Source: JBLIOB01 sp047639575 (GTDB taxonomy: Bacteria; Bacteroidota; Bacteroidia; Flavobacteriales_D; Parvicellaceae). From it: DNA of 11,074 nt. Where the stretch lies: the NCBI GenBank assembly GCA_047639575.1, contig JBLIOB010000127.1:1-11074 (forward strand), in the 5' to 3' direction. How positions within the stretch are numbered: position 1 is the stretch's first letter; each line of letters starts with the position of its first letter. The notes below the pieces were generated by a model. It saw nothing but the letters and a program-made list of their open reading frames with translations, was not told the origin of the DNA and made no database searches. Shown one piece after another: positions 1 to 6,031 of the stretch. A program made the position numbers and the translations under genes.

Positions 1-125
1 TTGAACGGGTTTTCTGACGCAAGAATTATGCATAAATAGTTTAGAACTAAAGTGAATGTTTTTCCAGAGCCAGCAGAACTTCTATAAATTAAAAGCTTGC
101 CATTTTTTGCTAAATTGTCGATCAT
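1..125 (-). CDS. UvrD/AddA-like helicase-nuclease, N-terminal fragment
   Basis: The reverse strand is open from an ATG at 125 to the window edge, giving 41 residues. The fragment contains a hydrophobic strand (LLIYRSSAGSGKTFTLV) with a Walker A motif, AGSGKT, at residues 18-23, followed by a hydrophobic helix. This 'I-Y-x-S-S-A-G-S-G-K-T-x-T-L-V' start is typical of the N-terminus of Bacteroidota UvrD-family helicases of the RecB/AddA type, which unwind and resect DNA ends in recombinational repair. Superfamily I helicases bind ATP through this loop. Only the first few percent of the expected roughly 1000-residue protein is visible, so the nuclease domain cannot be confirmed. The start codon lies 17 bases from that of the divergent lipoprotein, so the two genes must share or overlap their promoter DNA. 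The assignment rests on the P-loop context alone. Confidence 0.72.
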   Translation of the reverse strand, partial: MIDNLAKNGKLLIYRSSAGSGKTFTLVLNYLCIILASENPF

Positions 126-142
126 AAACTTAAATACGGAAG

Positions 143-463
143 ATGAAAAATAAACTTTTTTTTACTGGAATCATTTGCCTTTCTTTTTTGTTGGTTCAAT
201 GTGTTACTCGCAAGGAAGGTCAGACGCAAAAACTAGGTGAATTCATTATCCAAATGAAGGGTGAAGCAACGATTGAAGATCTGGTCAAAGAGTACGCGGC
301 TTACGATATGAAGAATAAGCGAGTTATTTCTAAGACAATCAAGATGTATTTAGTTTCCTACAACGAGATATTGATAAATCAAGATGCGATGAAAGTAAAG
401 TTGGAGGCGAATGATAAAATTGCAAAAGTGGAAATGAATACAAAGGTTTCCAATCGAGACTGA
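143..463 (+). CDS. Small lipoprotein resembling a subtilase propeptide (possible protease inhibitor)
   Basis: The product has 106 residues. It has a basic N-terminus and a hydrophobic stretch ending in a relaxed lipobox, LLVQC, with Cys20 as the likely lipidated residue, so it is probably anchored in a membrane facing the periplasm or cell surface. Residues from about 31 to 106 resemble the propeptide of the protease encoded next. Both have a 'G-E-(hydrophobic)4' strand, a D/E-x-L/V-x-K-E-x helix, an 'I-S-x-x-x-x-x-x-L-S-x-N/D' strand, and both end in V-x-N-R-D. In the protease that NRD lies just before the catalytic domain. Subtilase propeptides fold their protease and inhibit it, and free-standing relatives (family I9 type) act as inhibitors. 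A role as a membrane-held inhibitor or chaperone of the neighbouring protease is therefore an inference. It could instead be a remnant of a duplicated protease gene. The gap to the protease is 73 bases and holds a promoter-like element. Confidence 0.75.
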   Translation: MKNKLFFTGIICLSFLLVQCVTRKEGQTQKLGEFIIQMKGEATIEDLVKEYAAYDMKNKRVISKTIKMYLVSYNEILINQDAMKVKLEANDKIAKVEMNTKVSNRD

Positions 464-499
464 CCGTTTGTAATATTTGTTACTATCACCATTGTAGGT

Positions 500-514
500 A
501 TTGAGTATCTTTAG
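500..514 (+). promoter_or_regulatory. Candidate -7 promoter element for the subtilase gene
   Basis: TATCTTTA at 506-513 matches seven of the eight positions of the Bacteroidota -7 consensus TAnnTTTG. It would place transcription start near 520, about 17 bases before the ATG. The 12 bases ATTGAGTATCTT (500-511) recur exactly at 8038-8049 in front of the glycosyltransferase gene. A TTTG at 476-479 sits somewhat too far upstream to be a good -33 element. The call is based on motif match only. Confidence 0.35.
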
Positions 515-536
515 TACCATCGAAAACTAATCAACT

Positions 537-2207
537 ATGAAAAAATTAATACTTTCTCTATTAACCCTAGCATTTATAACCTCTCTAAGCGCTCAAGACA
601 ATATCGTTTCTGGCGAATTAATGGTGATGTTCAAACATAAAATTGATGCTCAAGAGGTGTTGAAAGAACTAAACGAAAATCATCCTGGTACCGATGTTCA
701 GATAATTAATGCAATATCAGCTCGTACAAATATTTGGCACCTTTCTTTTAACGATGCTGTGACTTCAAATGCGGATGCAATTAACTTGTTTGCTGTGAGA
801 GAGGATGTTGAAATAGTTCAGTACAATCATAATAATGTGGTTAATAGAGATACTGTTTGCACAAACGATCCAAACTTTGCAGATCAGTGGGCTTGGGGTG
901 GATCTGGAGGTTCAGTTCATATTTTAGCTTGCGATGCATGGGGAATTACAACAGGTGGTACAACAGCTCACGGTGATCGGATTGTTGTAGCGGTTATCGA
1001 TGGAGGATTTGATATCACACATCAAGACATTAACTTTTTCCAAAACGCTACCGAAGTTGGGGGAACAGCTGGCGTAGATGACGATGGAAATGGATATATA
1101 GATGATATAGATGGCTGGGATGCTGGTGGCAACGATGGAACAATTCCTTCCGCACAACACGGAACCCATGTGTCAGGAACAGTTGGCGCTATCGGAGATA
1201 ATGGAATAGGCGTTACAGGAGTTAATCAAGACGTTGACGTTATGGCAATAGCAACTAATGGAGGAGGTGGAAGTTTTGAATCGACTGTGCTAGCTGCATA
1301 TGGATATGCCCTTGAAATGAGAGCTTTATATGATCAAACCAGTGGGGCAGAAGGAGCGTTTGTTGTTTCTACTAATTCGTCATTTGGTATTGATAATGCA
1401 GACCCAGCTGCTTACCCATTGTGGTGTGCGTTTTACGATTCTTTAGGAGCGTACGGAATAATTAGTGCAGGTGCAACTGCAAATGCAAACACAGATATTG
1501 ACGCGGTTGGAGATGTGCCAACAGCTTGTTCAAGTGATTGGTTAATCTCAGTTACTAATACTACATCTACTGATGCAAAAGGAAATGCAGCTTGGGGATT
1601 AACAACAATAGATATGGGTGCCCCTGGAACTGGAATCCTGTCTACAAATCCAAGTGACGCCTATGGTTCTTCTTCAGGTACTTCGATGGCGACTCCTCAC
1701 GTTGCAGGAACAATTGGCTTGATGTGGTCAGCTGCTTGTGCTGACATGGTTACGGATTTTAAAAATGATCCGGGAAACTTGGCATTAACAGTTAGAAATT
1801 ATCTTTTAAATGATGGGGTTGATTATATCTCTGCTCTTAGTCCGACTGGAGCAACTCCAACAGTAACAGGTGGTAGGTTGAACTTATATAAAGCTGTCTT
1901 ATCAATGGGGCAATACGGATCTTGTCCTGCTTTAGGTGTAACCGATCTAGATTTCGGAACGATTAGAGTATTTCCAAATCCTTCTGATGGGAATGTTAGT
2001 TTCAAATACAGCGGATTAGAACAAGGAATGTACTCCGTAGACGTTTCAAACTTGCTCGGTCAAACAATGGATGTTCGTCAAGTGGCTCTAAATTCTGAAG
2101 GGACATTAGATATTGATTACAATGATTTAAGTGCTGGACAATATATTCTTCGAGTCACTAATCAAAATAATAAGGCTTCTAATACGTTTAAGCTAATAAT
2201 AGAGTGA
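537..2207 (+). CDS. Secreted subtilisin-like serine protease (S8) with T9SS type A sorting domain
   Basis: This 556-residue protein is a secreted endopeptidase. A signal peptide (about 1-19, ending near SLSAQ) is followed by a propeptide (about 25-105). The S8 catalytic domain (about 110-460) carries the triad Asp155 (in VIDGGFD), His208 (in HGTHVSG) and Ser383 (in SGTSMATPHVAG). A DDDGNGYIDD stretch around 181-190 is the usual calcium-binding-type insert of Bacteroidota subtilases. The C-terminal 80 residues begin with 'V-F-P-N-P-S-D-G' and end in a short beta strand and Ile-Glu, a type A sorting domain that directs export through the type IX system. Oddly, the 'A-A-G-N' motif that supplies the oxyanion-hole Asn of subtilisin reads S-A-G-A (Ala313). 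It is the first gene of the cluster; its stop overlaps the next start by four bases. Confidence 0.93.
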   Translation: MKKLILSLLTLAFITSLSAQDNIVSGELMVMFKHKIDAQEVLKELNENHPGTDVQIINAISARTNIWHLSFNDAVTSNADAINLFAVREDVEIVQYNHNNVVNRDTVCTNDPNFADQWAWGGSGGSVHILACDAWGITTGGTTAHGDRIVVAVIDGGFDITHQDINFFQNATEVGGTAGVDDDGNGYIDDIDGWDAGGNDGTIPSAQHGTHVSGTVGAIGDNGIGVTGVNQDVDVMAIATNGGGGSFESTVLAAYGYALEMRALYDQTSGAEGAFVVSTNSSFGIDNADPAAYPLWCAFYDSLGAYGIISAGATANANTDIDAVGDVPTACSSDWLISVTNTTSTDAKGNAAWGLTTIDMGAPGTGILSTNPSDAYGSSSGTSMATPHVAGTIGLMWSAACADMVTDFKNDPGNLALTVRNYLLNDGVDYISALSPTGATPTVTGGRLNLYKAVLSMGQYGSCPALGVTDLDFGTIRVFPNPSDGNVSFKYSGLEQGMYSVDVSNLLGQTMDVRQVALNSEGTLDIDYNDLSAGQYILRVTNQNNKASNTFKLIIE

Positions 2208-2965
2208 GAGTAAATCGAATCATAAGTGTTGCTGCAGTATTACTTTTGTTTGTTTCCAGCTGTAAAAAGAAGGAAATAACTGAACCTTGTAATAGTATTG
2301 AATGTGCAGGTACAATAAACCTGAATTTTCAGCACGTTGTAGACACTAGTGCATTTGCATTTAATACAGATTTCATCGATGATTTTGGTAATACGTATCA
2401 ATTTAGTCGGGTAGACTGGTACCTTCATGTTCCGGGTTTTTTGGAATCCGATAATTCTACATCGATTGTTGATTCAAATGAATTCTTTAAAATGGATCCA
2501 TCCGTGACTACTGTTATATATGGTGCTTCATCGTGTGTAGATCACCATTATATGCGCTGGGGAGTTGGGGTTGACTCTGCTGAAAATCATATGGACCCAA
2601 ATACGCATCCGCTTTCTCACGGATTAGGAAATCAATCTCCAAGTTTACATTGGGGTTGGTCAACCGGTTACATTTTCTGCGCAATTGAAGGGTTAGTAGA
2701 TATTAACGGAGACGGAAGTTTTGGAGCAGGTGAGTATTTTTCACTGCACGTAGGAGTGGATACAAATTATAGAACCGGACCTAATTTACTGGTGGATACA
2801 AATGTTTCGGAAGACGGAATCGGTATAATGAATTTAAAAGTTGATTACGCTGCATTTATAAATGGCATTGACCTGTCAATTGACAATTACTCGCACACCA
2901 TGGATAACATGCCTTTGGCGATAAGAGTAGCCGACAATTTTGATCAAGTTCTCGATTTACAATAA
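2204..2965 (+). CDS. MbnP-like copper-binding family lipoprotein
   Basis: The 253-residue product starts at a GTG that overlaps the protease stop (GTGA), which suggests translational coupling. The signal sequence ends in the lipobox FVSSC with Cys20 lipidated, followed by a lysine-rich stretch. The mature protein follows the MbnP-family pattern: 'I-N-L-N-F-Q-H' (His43) near the start, a 'F-G-N-T-Y-Q-F-S-R-V-D-W-Y' strand at about 61-73, the G-V-G-V-D-S turn at about 120-125, 'H-W-G-W-S-T-G-Y' at 149-156, and a C-terminal 'M-P-L-A-I-R-V-A-D-N-F' near 236-246. In characterised MbnP, the di-heme partner MbnH oxidises a Trp to kynurenine, which completes a copper site. Trp150 or Trp152 is the best candidate here, and two di-heme genes follow directly. 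Copper binding and modification are inferred from family and context, not shown by the sequence. Confidence 0.85.
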   Translation: MRVNRIISVAAVLLLFVSSCKKKEITEPCNSIECAGTINLNFQHVVDTSAFAFNTDFIDDFGNTYQFSRVDWYLHVPGFLESDNSTSIVDSNEFFKMDPSVTTVIYGASSCVDHHYMRWGVGVDSAENHMDPNTHPLSHGLGNQSPSLHWGWSTGYIFCAIEGLVDINGDGSFGAGEYFSLHVGVDTNYRTGPNLLVDTNVSEDGIGIMNLKVDYAAFINGIDLSIDNYSHTMDNMPLAIRVADNFDQVLDLQ

Positions 2966-3986
2966 CTTTCTTATCTGGTGTTTGGCCGGACTTTTATTTG
3001 CATTTGTTGGATGTGAATTTAGTGATGATAAACCTAAAGCCAAGCCAATCGAATTAACCGAGTTTATTCAAGAAATTCCAGTAGGGTTTCCAGAAATAGA
3101 CTATCCACAGGATAACTTGCCAACAGCTGCTAGAATCAAGTTAGGTAAACGATTATTTAACGACCCAATACTATCGAGAAATAGAACGGTTGCTTGTGCT
3201 TCGTGCCATTTGGAATCTGTTGCGTTTTCGGATACTGTTTCATTAAGTTTAGGGGAGTTCGGAAGAACAGGTGTGCGGAATTCACCGTCTTTGCATAACG
3301 TTGCTTATCTGCCTTATTTATTTAAGGATGGAGGGATTCCAAATTTAGAATTGCAGATTAAAGCGCCAATTGAAGATTCGAATGAAATGAACTTTAACAT
3401 GAAGGATGCAACGATTCGTGTTGCAGAGGATTCAACGTATCAGAAATTGGCTTTGGAGGCTTACAACAGGCAGATGGATGCTTTTGTAATTACTAGATCC
3501 CTAGCAGCTTTTATGAGGACCTTTATATCAGGAAATAGCAAATTTGATATAGAGGCTAGGGGAGAATACAGATACACTGAAAAAGAAAAAGAAGGGTTTG
3601 ATTTATTTTTCGGGGATATTGGAAAATGTTCTGAATGTCATAATGGATTTAATTTAACCAACAACTCTTTTGAAAATAACGGTTCCAAAAGTTACTATGC
3701 GGATACAGGAAGAGCAAGAATAACAATGAATCATGTTGATCATGGTAAGTTTAGAGTGCCATCTCTTAGAAACGTTGGGATTACAGGGCCATACTTTTAT
3801 GATGGGAGCTATAATCAGCTGAATGATGTATTAAAGAATTATGGACATGGAGGAAGTGGGCATTGGAATCAAAATAATATTATATCGACTATTCATTTGA
3901 CTGATTCTGAGCAAAATGCAATAATAGCTTTCCTACATACGCTGACGGATGAATCTTTCGTTAATAGTAATAACACCAAAGAATAG
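2940..3986 (+). CDS. Di-heme cytochrome c peroxidase / MbnH-like lipoprotein (first copy)
   Basis: This 348-residue protein belongs to the bacterial di-heme cytochrome c peroxidase/MauG/MbnH superfamily. A signal sequence ends in AFVGC with Cys25 as probable lipid anchor. Two heme c sites are present: C86-A-S-C-H90 in the N-terminal lobe and C230-S-E-C-H234 in the C-terminal lobe, followed by the family's 'G-K-F-R-V-P-S-L-R-N-V' (269-279) and 'G-P-Y-F-Y-D-G-S'. Tyr301, in 'V-L-K-N-Y', falls where MauG-type enzymes may have a Tyr ligand rather than the Met of classical peroxidases; this alignment is my inference. The start is uncertain. TTG at 2940 gives a good signal peptide but overlaps the preceding gene by 26 bases, and no ATG is available before the hydrophobic segment. 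Next to an MbnP-like gene, oxidation of an MbnP tryptophan is the favoured role. Hydrogen peroxide detoxification is the alternative. Confidence 0.9.
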   Translation: MIKFSIYNNFLIWCLAGLLFAFVGCEFSDDKPKAKPIELTEFIQEIPVGFPEIDYPQDNLPTAARIKLGKRLFNDPILSRNRTVACASCHLESVAFSDTVSLSLGEFGRTGVRNSPSLHNVAYLPYLFKDGGIPNLELQIKAPIEDSNEMNFNMKDATIRVAEDSTYQKLALEAYNRQMDAFVITRSLAAFMRTFISGNSKFDIEARGEYRYTEKEKEGFDLFFGDIGKCSECHNGFNLTNNSFENNGSKSYYADTGRARITMNHVDHGKFRVPSLRNVGITGPYFYDGSYNQLNDVLKNYGHGGSGHWNQNNIISTIHLTDSEQNAIIAFLHTLTDESFVNSNNTKE

Positions 3987-3995
3987 TATCTTTAG
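3985..3995 (+). promoter_or_regulatory. Candidate -7 promoter element before the second di-heme gene
   Basis: AGTATCTTTAG here is identical to the 11 bases at 504-514 upstream of the subtilase gene. If TATCTTTA (3987-3994) is a -7 element, transcription would start at about 4001, exactly on the ATG, giving a leaderless message. It overlaps the stop codon of the upstream gene (TAG at 3984-3986). It may be chance in AT-rich DNA. Confidence 0.25.
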
Positions 3996-4000
3996 AATTA

Positions 4001-5065
4001 ATGAACAAGAGTAGTTTTATAATATTGGTTATCGCATTTCTGGTAGTTGCTTGTAAAAAAGACAAGACGGTAAATCCAACGCAATGGGTCTATGATCCAA
4101 CTACTTATAATATGGTGTTACCCACTGGTTTTCCGCCAATGGCGATTCCTTCGGATAATCAACTAACAGTTGAAGGGGTTGAATTGGGCAGACATTTATT
4201 TTACGAAAAAAAGATGTCTAGCACCCTAACTCAAGCGTGCGCAGATTGTCATTTTCCGCAGAAAGCTTTTTCAGACACCATGCAATTTAGCCAAGGGGTT
4301 ACTGGGGCATTTGGAAACCGCCAATCCATGGTTTTACAAAATTTAGGCTATGCCAATGACTTTTTTTGGGATGGGAGAGCTCCTACATTAGAAGACCAAA
4401 TTTTCGGACCAGTTGTTAACCCAATTGAAATGAATGATACCTGGCCAAATGTTGAATCTAAACTGCAGGCGGACACGATGTATCAAAGAATGTTCTTTGA
4501 AGCATTCGGAATTGAGGCAATCGATTCAGTTCATGTTTCAAAGGCAGTAGCGCAATTTCTCAGAACGTTGGTTTCAGGTAACTCCCGATGGGATAAATGG
4601 AGTCGCTTTGAGTTGATGTTAACCCCGGACGAGATTGCTGGCTATGATTTGTTTAAAGACCTGTTGGGTGCGGATTGTTTTCATTGTCATCCTCATTCAT
4701 CTAGACTATTTACAGATCATAGTTATTCAAATAACGGCCTTGATTTGACCTTTCTTGATAATGGATTAGGTGATGTTACTGGAGCTTCCACTGATAATGG
4801 AAAATTTAAAGTCCCAACGCTCAGGAATATTGAATATTCTGCTCCTTATATGCATGATGGGCGTTTTGCTACATTGGATGGTGTGATAGATCATTATAGC
4901 GATAACATAGAGCCTGCCAGCCCAAATATTAGTCCATCAATAGAATTTGCTGCAGGTGGAGGAGTGGCGCTCACGCCAACGGAAAAAATGCAAGTGAAAG
5001 CCTTTTTATTATCGCTATCTGATCCTGAATTCATTAACAATCCTGCATTTTCGAATCCATTTTAA
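4001..5065 (+). CDS. Di-heme cytochrome c peroxidase / MbnH-like lipoprotein (second copy)
   Basis: The 354-residue protein has a signal sequence with lipobox LVVAC (Cys18) followed by KKDK, so it is a periplasm-facing lipoprotein. Heme sites are C80-A-D-C-H84 and C226-F-H-C-H230. It has the standard family motifs that the first copy lacks in part: 'F-F-W-D-G-R' at 121-126 followed by 'T-L-E-D-Q', then 'G-K-F-K-V-P-T-L-R-N' at 267-276 and 'A-P-Y-M-H-D-G-R-F-A-T-L'. Tyr299 in 'I-D-H-Y' is a candidate axial ligand position as in MauG-like enzymes (inference). It begins 14 bases after the first copy and its stop codon overlaps the start of the next, dead, gene (TAATG). The two copies are clearly diverged paralogues rather than a recent tandem duplication, so they may have different substrates or may work as an electron relay. 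Confidence 0.92.
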   Translation: MNKSSFIILVIAFLVVACKKDKTVNPTQWVYDPTTYNMVLPTGFPPMAIPSDNQLTVEGVELGRHLFYEKKMSSTLTQACADCHFPQKAFSDTMQFSQGVTGAFGNRQSMVLQNLGYANDFFWDGRAPTLEDQIFGPVVNPIEMNDTWPNVESKLQADTMYQRMFFEAFGIEAIDSVHVSKAVAQFLRTLVSGNSRWDKWSRFELMLTPDEIAGYDLFKDLLGADCFHCHPHSSRLFTDHSYSNNGLDLTFLDNGLGDVTGASTDNGKFKVPTLRNIEYSAPYMHDGRFATLDGVIDHYSDNIEPASPNISPSIEFAAGGGVALTPTEKMQVKAFLLSLSDPEFINNPAFSNPF

Positions 5066-5160
5066 TGAATAGGTTTCTTCTCATTTTGTCAGCTATTCTC
5101 TAGGCTTCGTGTGGCGCGGATTTTGATCCCGAAATAGCTGATTCAATATCTTTGTTTATT

Positions 5161-5574
5161 TCAGTCGAGGGAGATGAAGTGAATCAATAAATATATCATG
5201 AAGTTTTTAGGTAGTGCTACTGCTTTGATCAAAAAGCTTTGAGCACTCATCCTCTGTCTGCGTTTGGTTAGTAGGAAGTCAACTGTATTTCCTTGTTTGT
5301 CAATTGCTCTGTATAAGTATCTCCATTTCCCCTGAACTTTGATATAAGTCTCGTCCATTCTCCATCTTCCGCCAACTGGTTGTTTGTGCTTTCTAAATTC
5401 TTGATCAAGCAGAGGACTGCACTTGAATACCGAGCGCTGAATGGTCGCATGATCCACTTTAATTCCTCGGTTAGCTAGTAGTTCCTCAATGTCTCTGTAG
5501 CTCAAACCAAATCTTCGCTTGCAATAAACCGCATGAAGAAACACAACTTTGGGAAAACAATGACCTTTGAACAT
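5161..5574 (-). pseudogene. IS6-family transposase, N-terminal half only
   Basis: The reading frame gives 137 residues with a clear IS6/IS240-type N-terminus: 'F-K-G-H-C-F-P-K', the helix-turn-helix 'L-S-Y-R-D-I-E-E-L-L-A-N-R-G-I-K-V-D-H-A-T-I' at about 24-45, then 'W-R-M-D-E-T-Y-I-K-V-Q-G-K-W' at 71-84 with the first catalytic Asp at 74, and 'Y-R-A-I-D-K-Q-G-N-T-V-D-F'. Family members are about 220-240 residues. Here the similarity stops near residue 118-125, and the last dozen codons are read out of the flanking host gene. The second catalytic Asp and the Glu are missing, so the enzyme cannot work. The first Met is at 5574; an upstream open stretch could extend it slightly. Confidence 0.85.
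5176..5186 (+). repeat. Left 11-bp direct repeat flanking the IS relic
   Basis: GAAGTGAATCA is identical to 5603-5613, and the bases on either side of the two copies differ. It reads as E-V-N-(Q) in the host gene. IS6 elements usually duplicate 8 bp, so an 11-bp match may be an 8-bp target duplication extended by chance, or an unusual duplication length. Confidence 0.7.
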
Positions 5575-5602
5575 AGCTTCTAGAATTTGATGAAGGTTTA
5601 AA
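5187..5602 (-). mobile_element. Truncated IS6-type insertion sequence inside the SecD-like lipoprotein gene
   Basis: The 416-base segment lies exactly between two copies of GAAGTGAATCA and interrupts the reading frame of the surrounding pseudogene. It carries only the first half of the transposase, whereas complete IS6 elements are roughly 750-900 bases, so about half has been lost, from the transposase 3' end. No strong terminal inverted repeat is seen. The best pairing is TCATGAAGTTTT (5196-5207) against the reverse complement of 5582-5593 (TCATCAAATTCT), nine of twelve matching, which could be chance. The ends are set by the flanking direct repeats. Confidence 0.65.
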
Positions 5603-5613
5603 GAAGTGAATCA
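5603..5613 (+). repeat. Right 11-bp direct repeat flanking the IS relic
   Basis: This is an exact copy of the left repeat. Joining the host gene through one copy leaves a one-base frame change (CA-GAAATT instead of a presumed CAA-GAAATT), so a single A was probably lost after insertion. Confidence 0.7.
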
Positions 5614-6031
5614 GAAATTAAGAGGGTAGATGCGACAGAACCGATTTAGTTCTTGTTGGCACTCTATGACAGCTTCCCTTCCACTGGGCCTGATAATGGA
5701 AATAGTCTTTATAATGAAGATATTCTGGCAGCAAATGCCACTGGTGAAGTAGAATAATTATTAACGAATTTTTCTGTGAAATTCACGAAAACTGGTACGA
5801 ATAAACTATTCGACTTAACAAAAGAGTTTGCTGGACAATCATTGGCTATTGTTATTAATGATCTGGTTCTAGCAGCGCCATTAATAGTTGCAGAAATTTG
5901 TAGAGGCAGTTTAGAACTAACAGGAGGGTTTTCACAAAATGAATTACATGATTTGGCCGCTATTCTACATTCTGGAAACTTCAAAGCTAAAGTGAAAATA
6001 AAAGATGAAGTTCACAAGAGTATTGATTAAG

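Larger units (their letters stand above)
5065..6030 (+). pseudogene. Lipoprotein with SecD-type P1-head domain, inactivated
   Basis: An ATG at 5065 overlaps the preceding stop and begins a lipoprotein signal (MNRFLLILSAIL, stop, ASCG), so the lipobox is split by an in-frame TAG at 5101. The frame continues to GDEVNQ at 5187, where an insertion-sequence relic interrupts it. After the relic the same frame resumes shifted by one base (EIKRVDATEPI), meets TAG at 5647, reads through a stretch ending in TGEVE, meets TAA at 5755, and then encodes an open segment to 6030. That last segment has the SecD P1-head signature: 'F-T-K-x-G-x-x-K-L-x-D-L-T', 'L-A-I-V-I-N-D', 'A-A-P', 'G-G-F-S', 'D-L-A-A-I-L-H-S-G'. 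Without the relic the ancestral product was about 180 residues. True SecD has multiple membrane helices; none is present here, so this was a free-standing lipoprotein, not the translocase subunit. Three stops plus a frame change make function very unlikely. Confidence 0.8.

Noticed and set aside
470..483. Inverted repeat GTAA-N6-TTAC as a terminator or operator
   Set aside because: A four-base stem with no T-run is expected often by chance in AT-rich DNA.
924..1169. Minus-strand reading frame of 81 codons within the subtilase
   Set aside because: It lies opposite conserved catalytic-domain codons of the protease, has a low-complexity Ile/Ser/Cys-rich product and no recognisable domain, so it is a shadow frame.
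2204..5065. A methanobactin biosynthesis operon
   Set aside because: No methanobactin precursor, MbnB or MbnC-like gene is present; only the MbnP and MbnH-type families are seen, which also occur widely without methanobactin.
5161..5574. A functional short transposase
   Set aside because: It lacks the second Asp and the Glu of the DDE triad, and its C-terminal codons come from the disrupted host gene.
5776..6030. An intact 84-residue SecD-like gene starting at GTG
   Set aside because: The frame continues upstream with related coding sequence interrupted by stops, and the GTG lies inside the domain, so it is the tail of a pseudogene.
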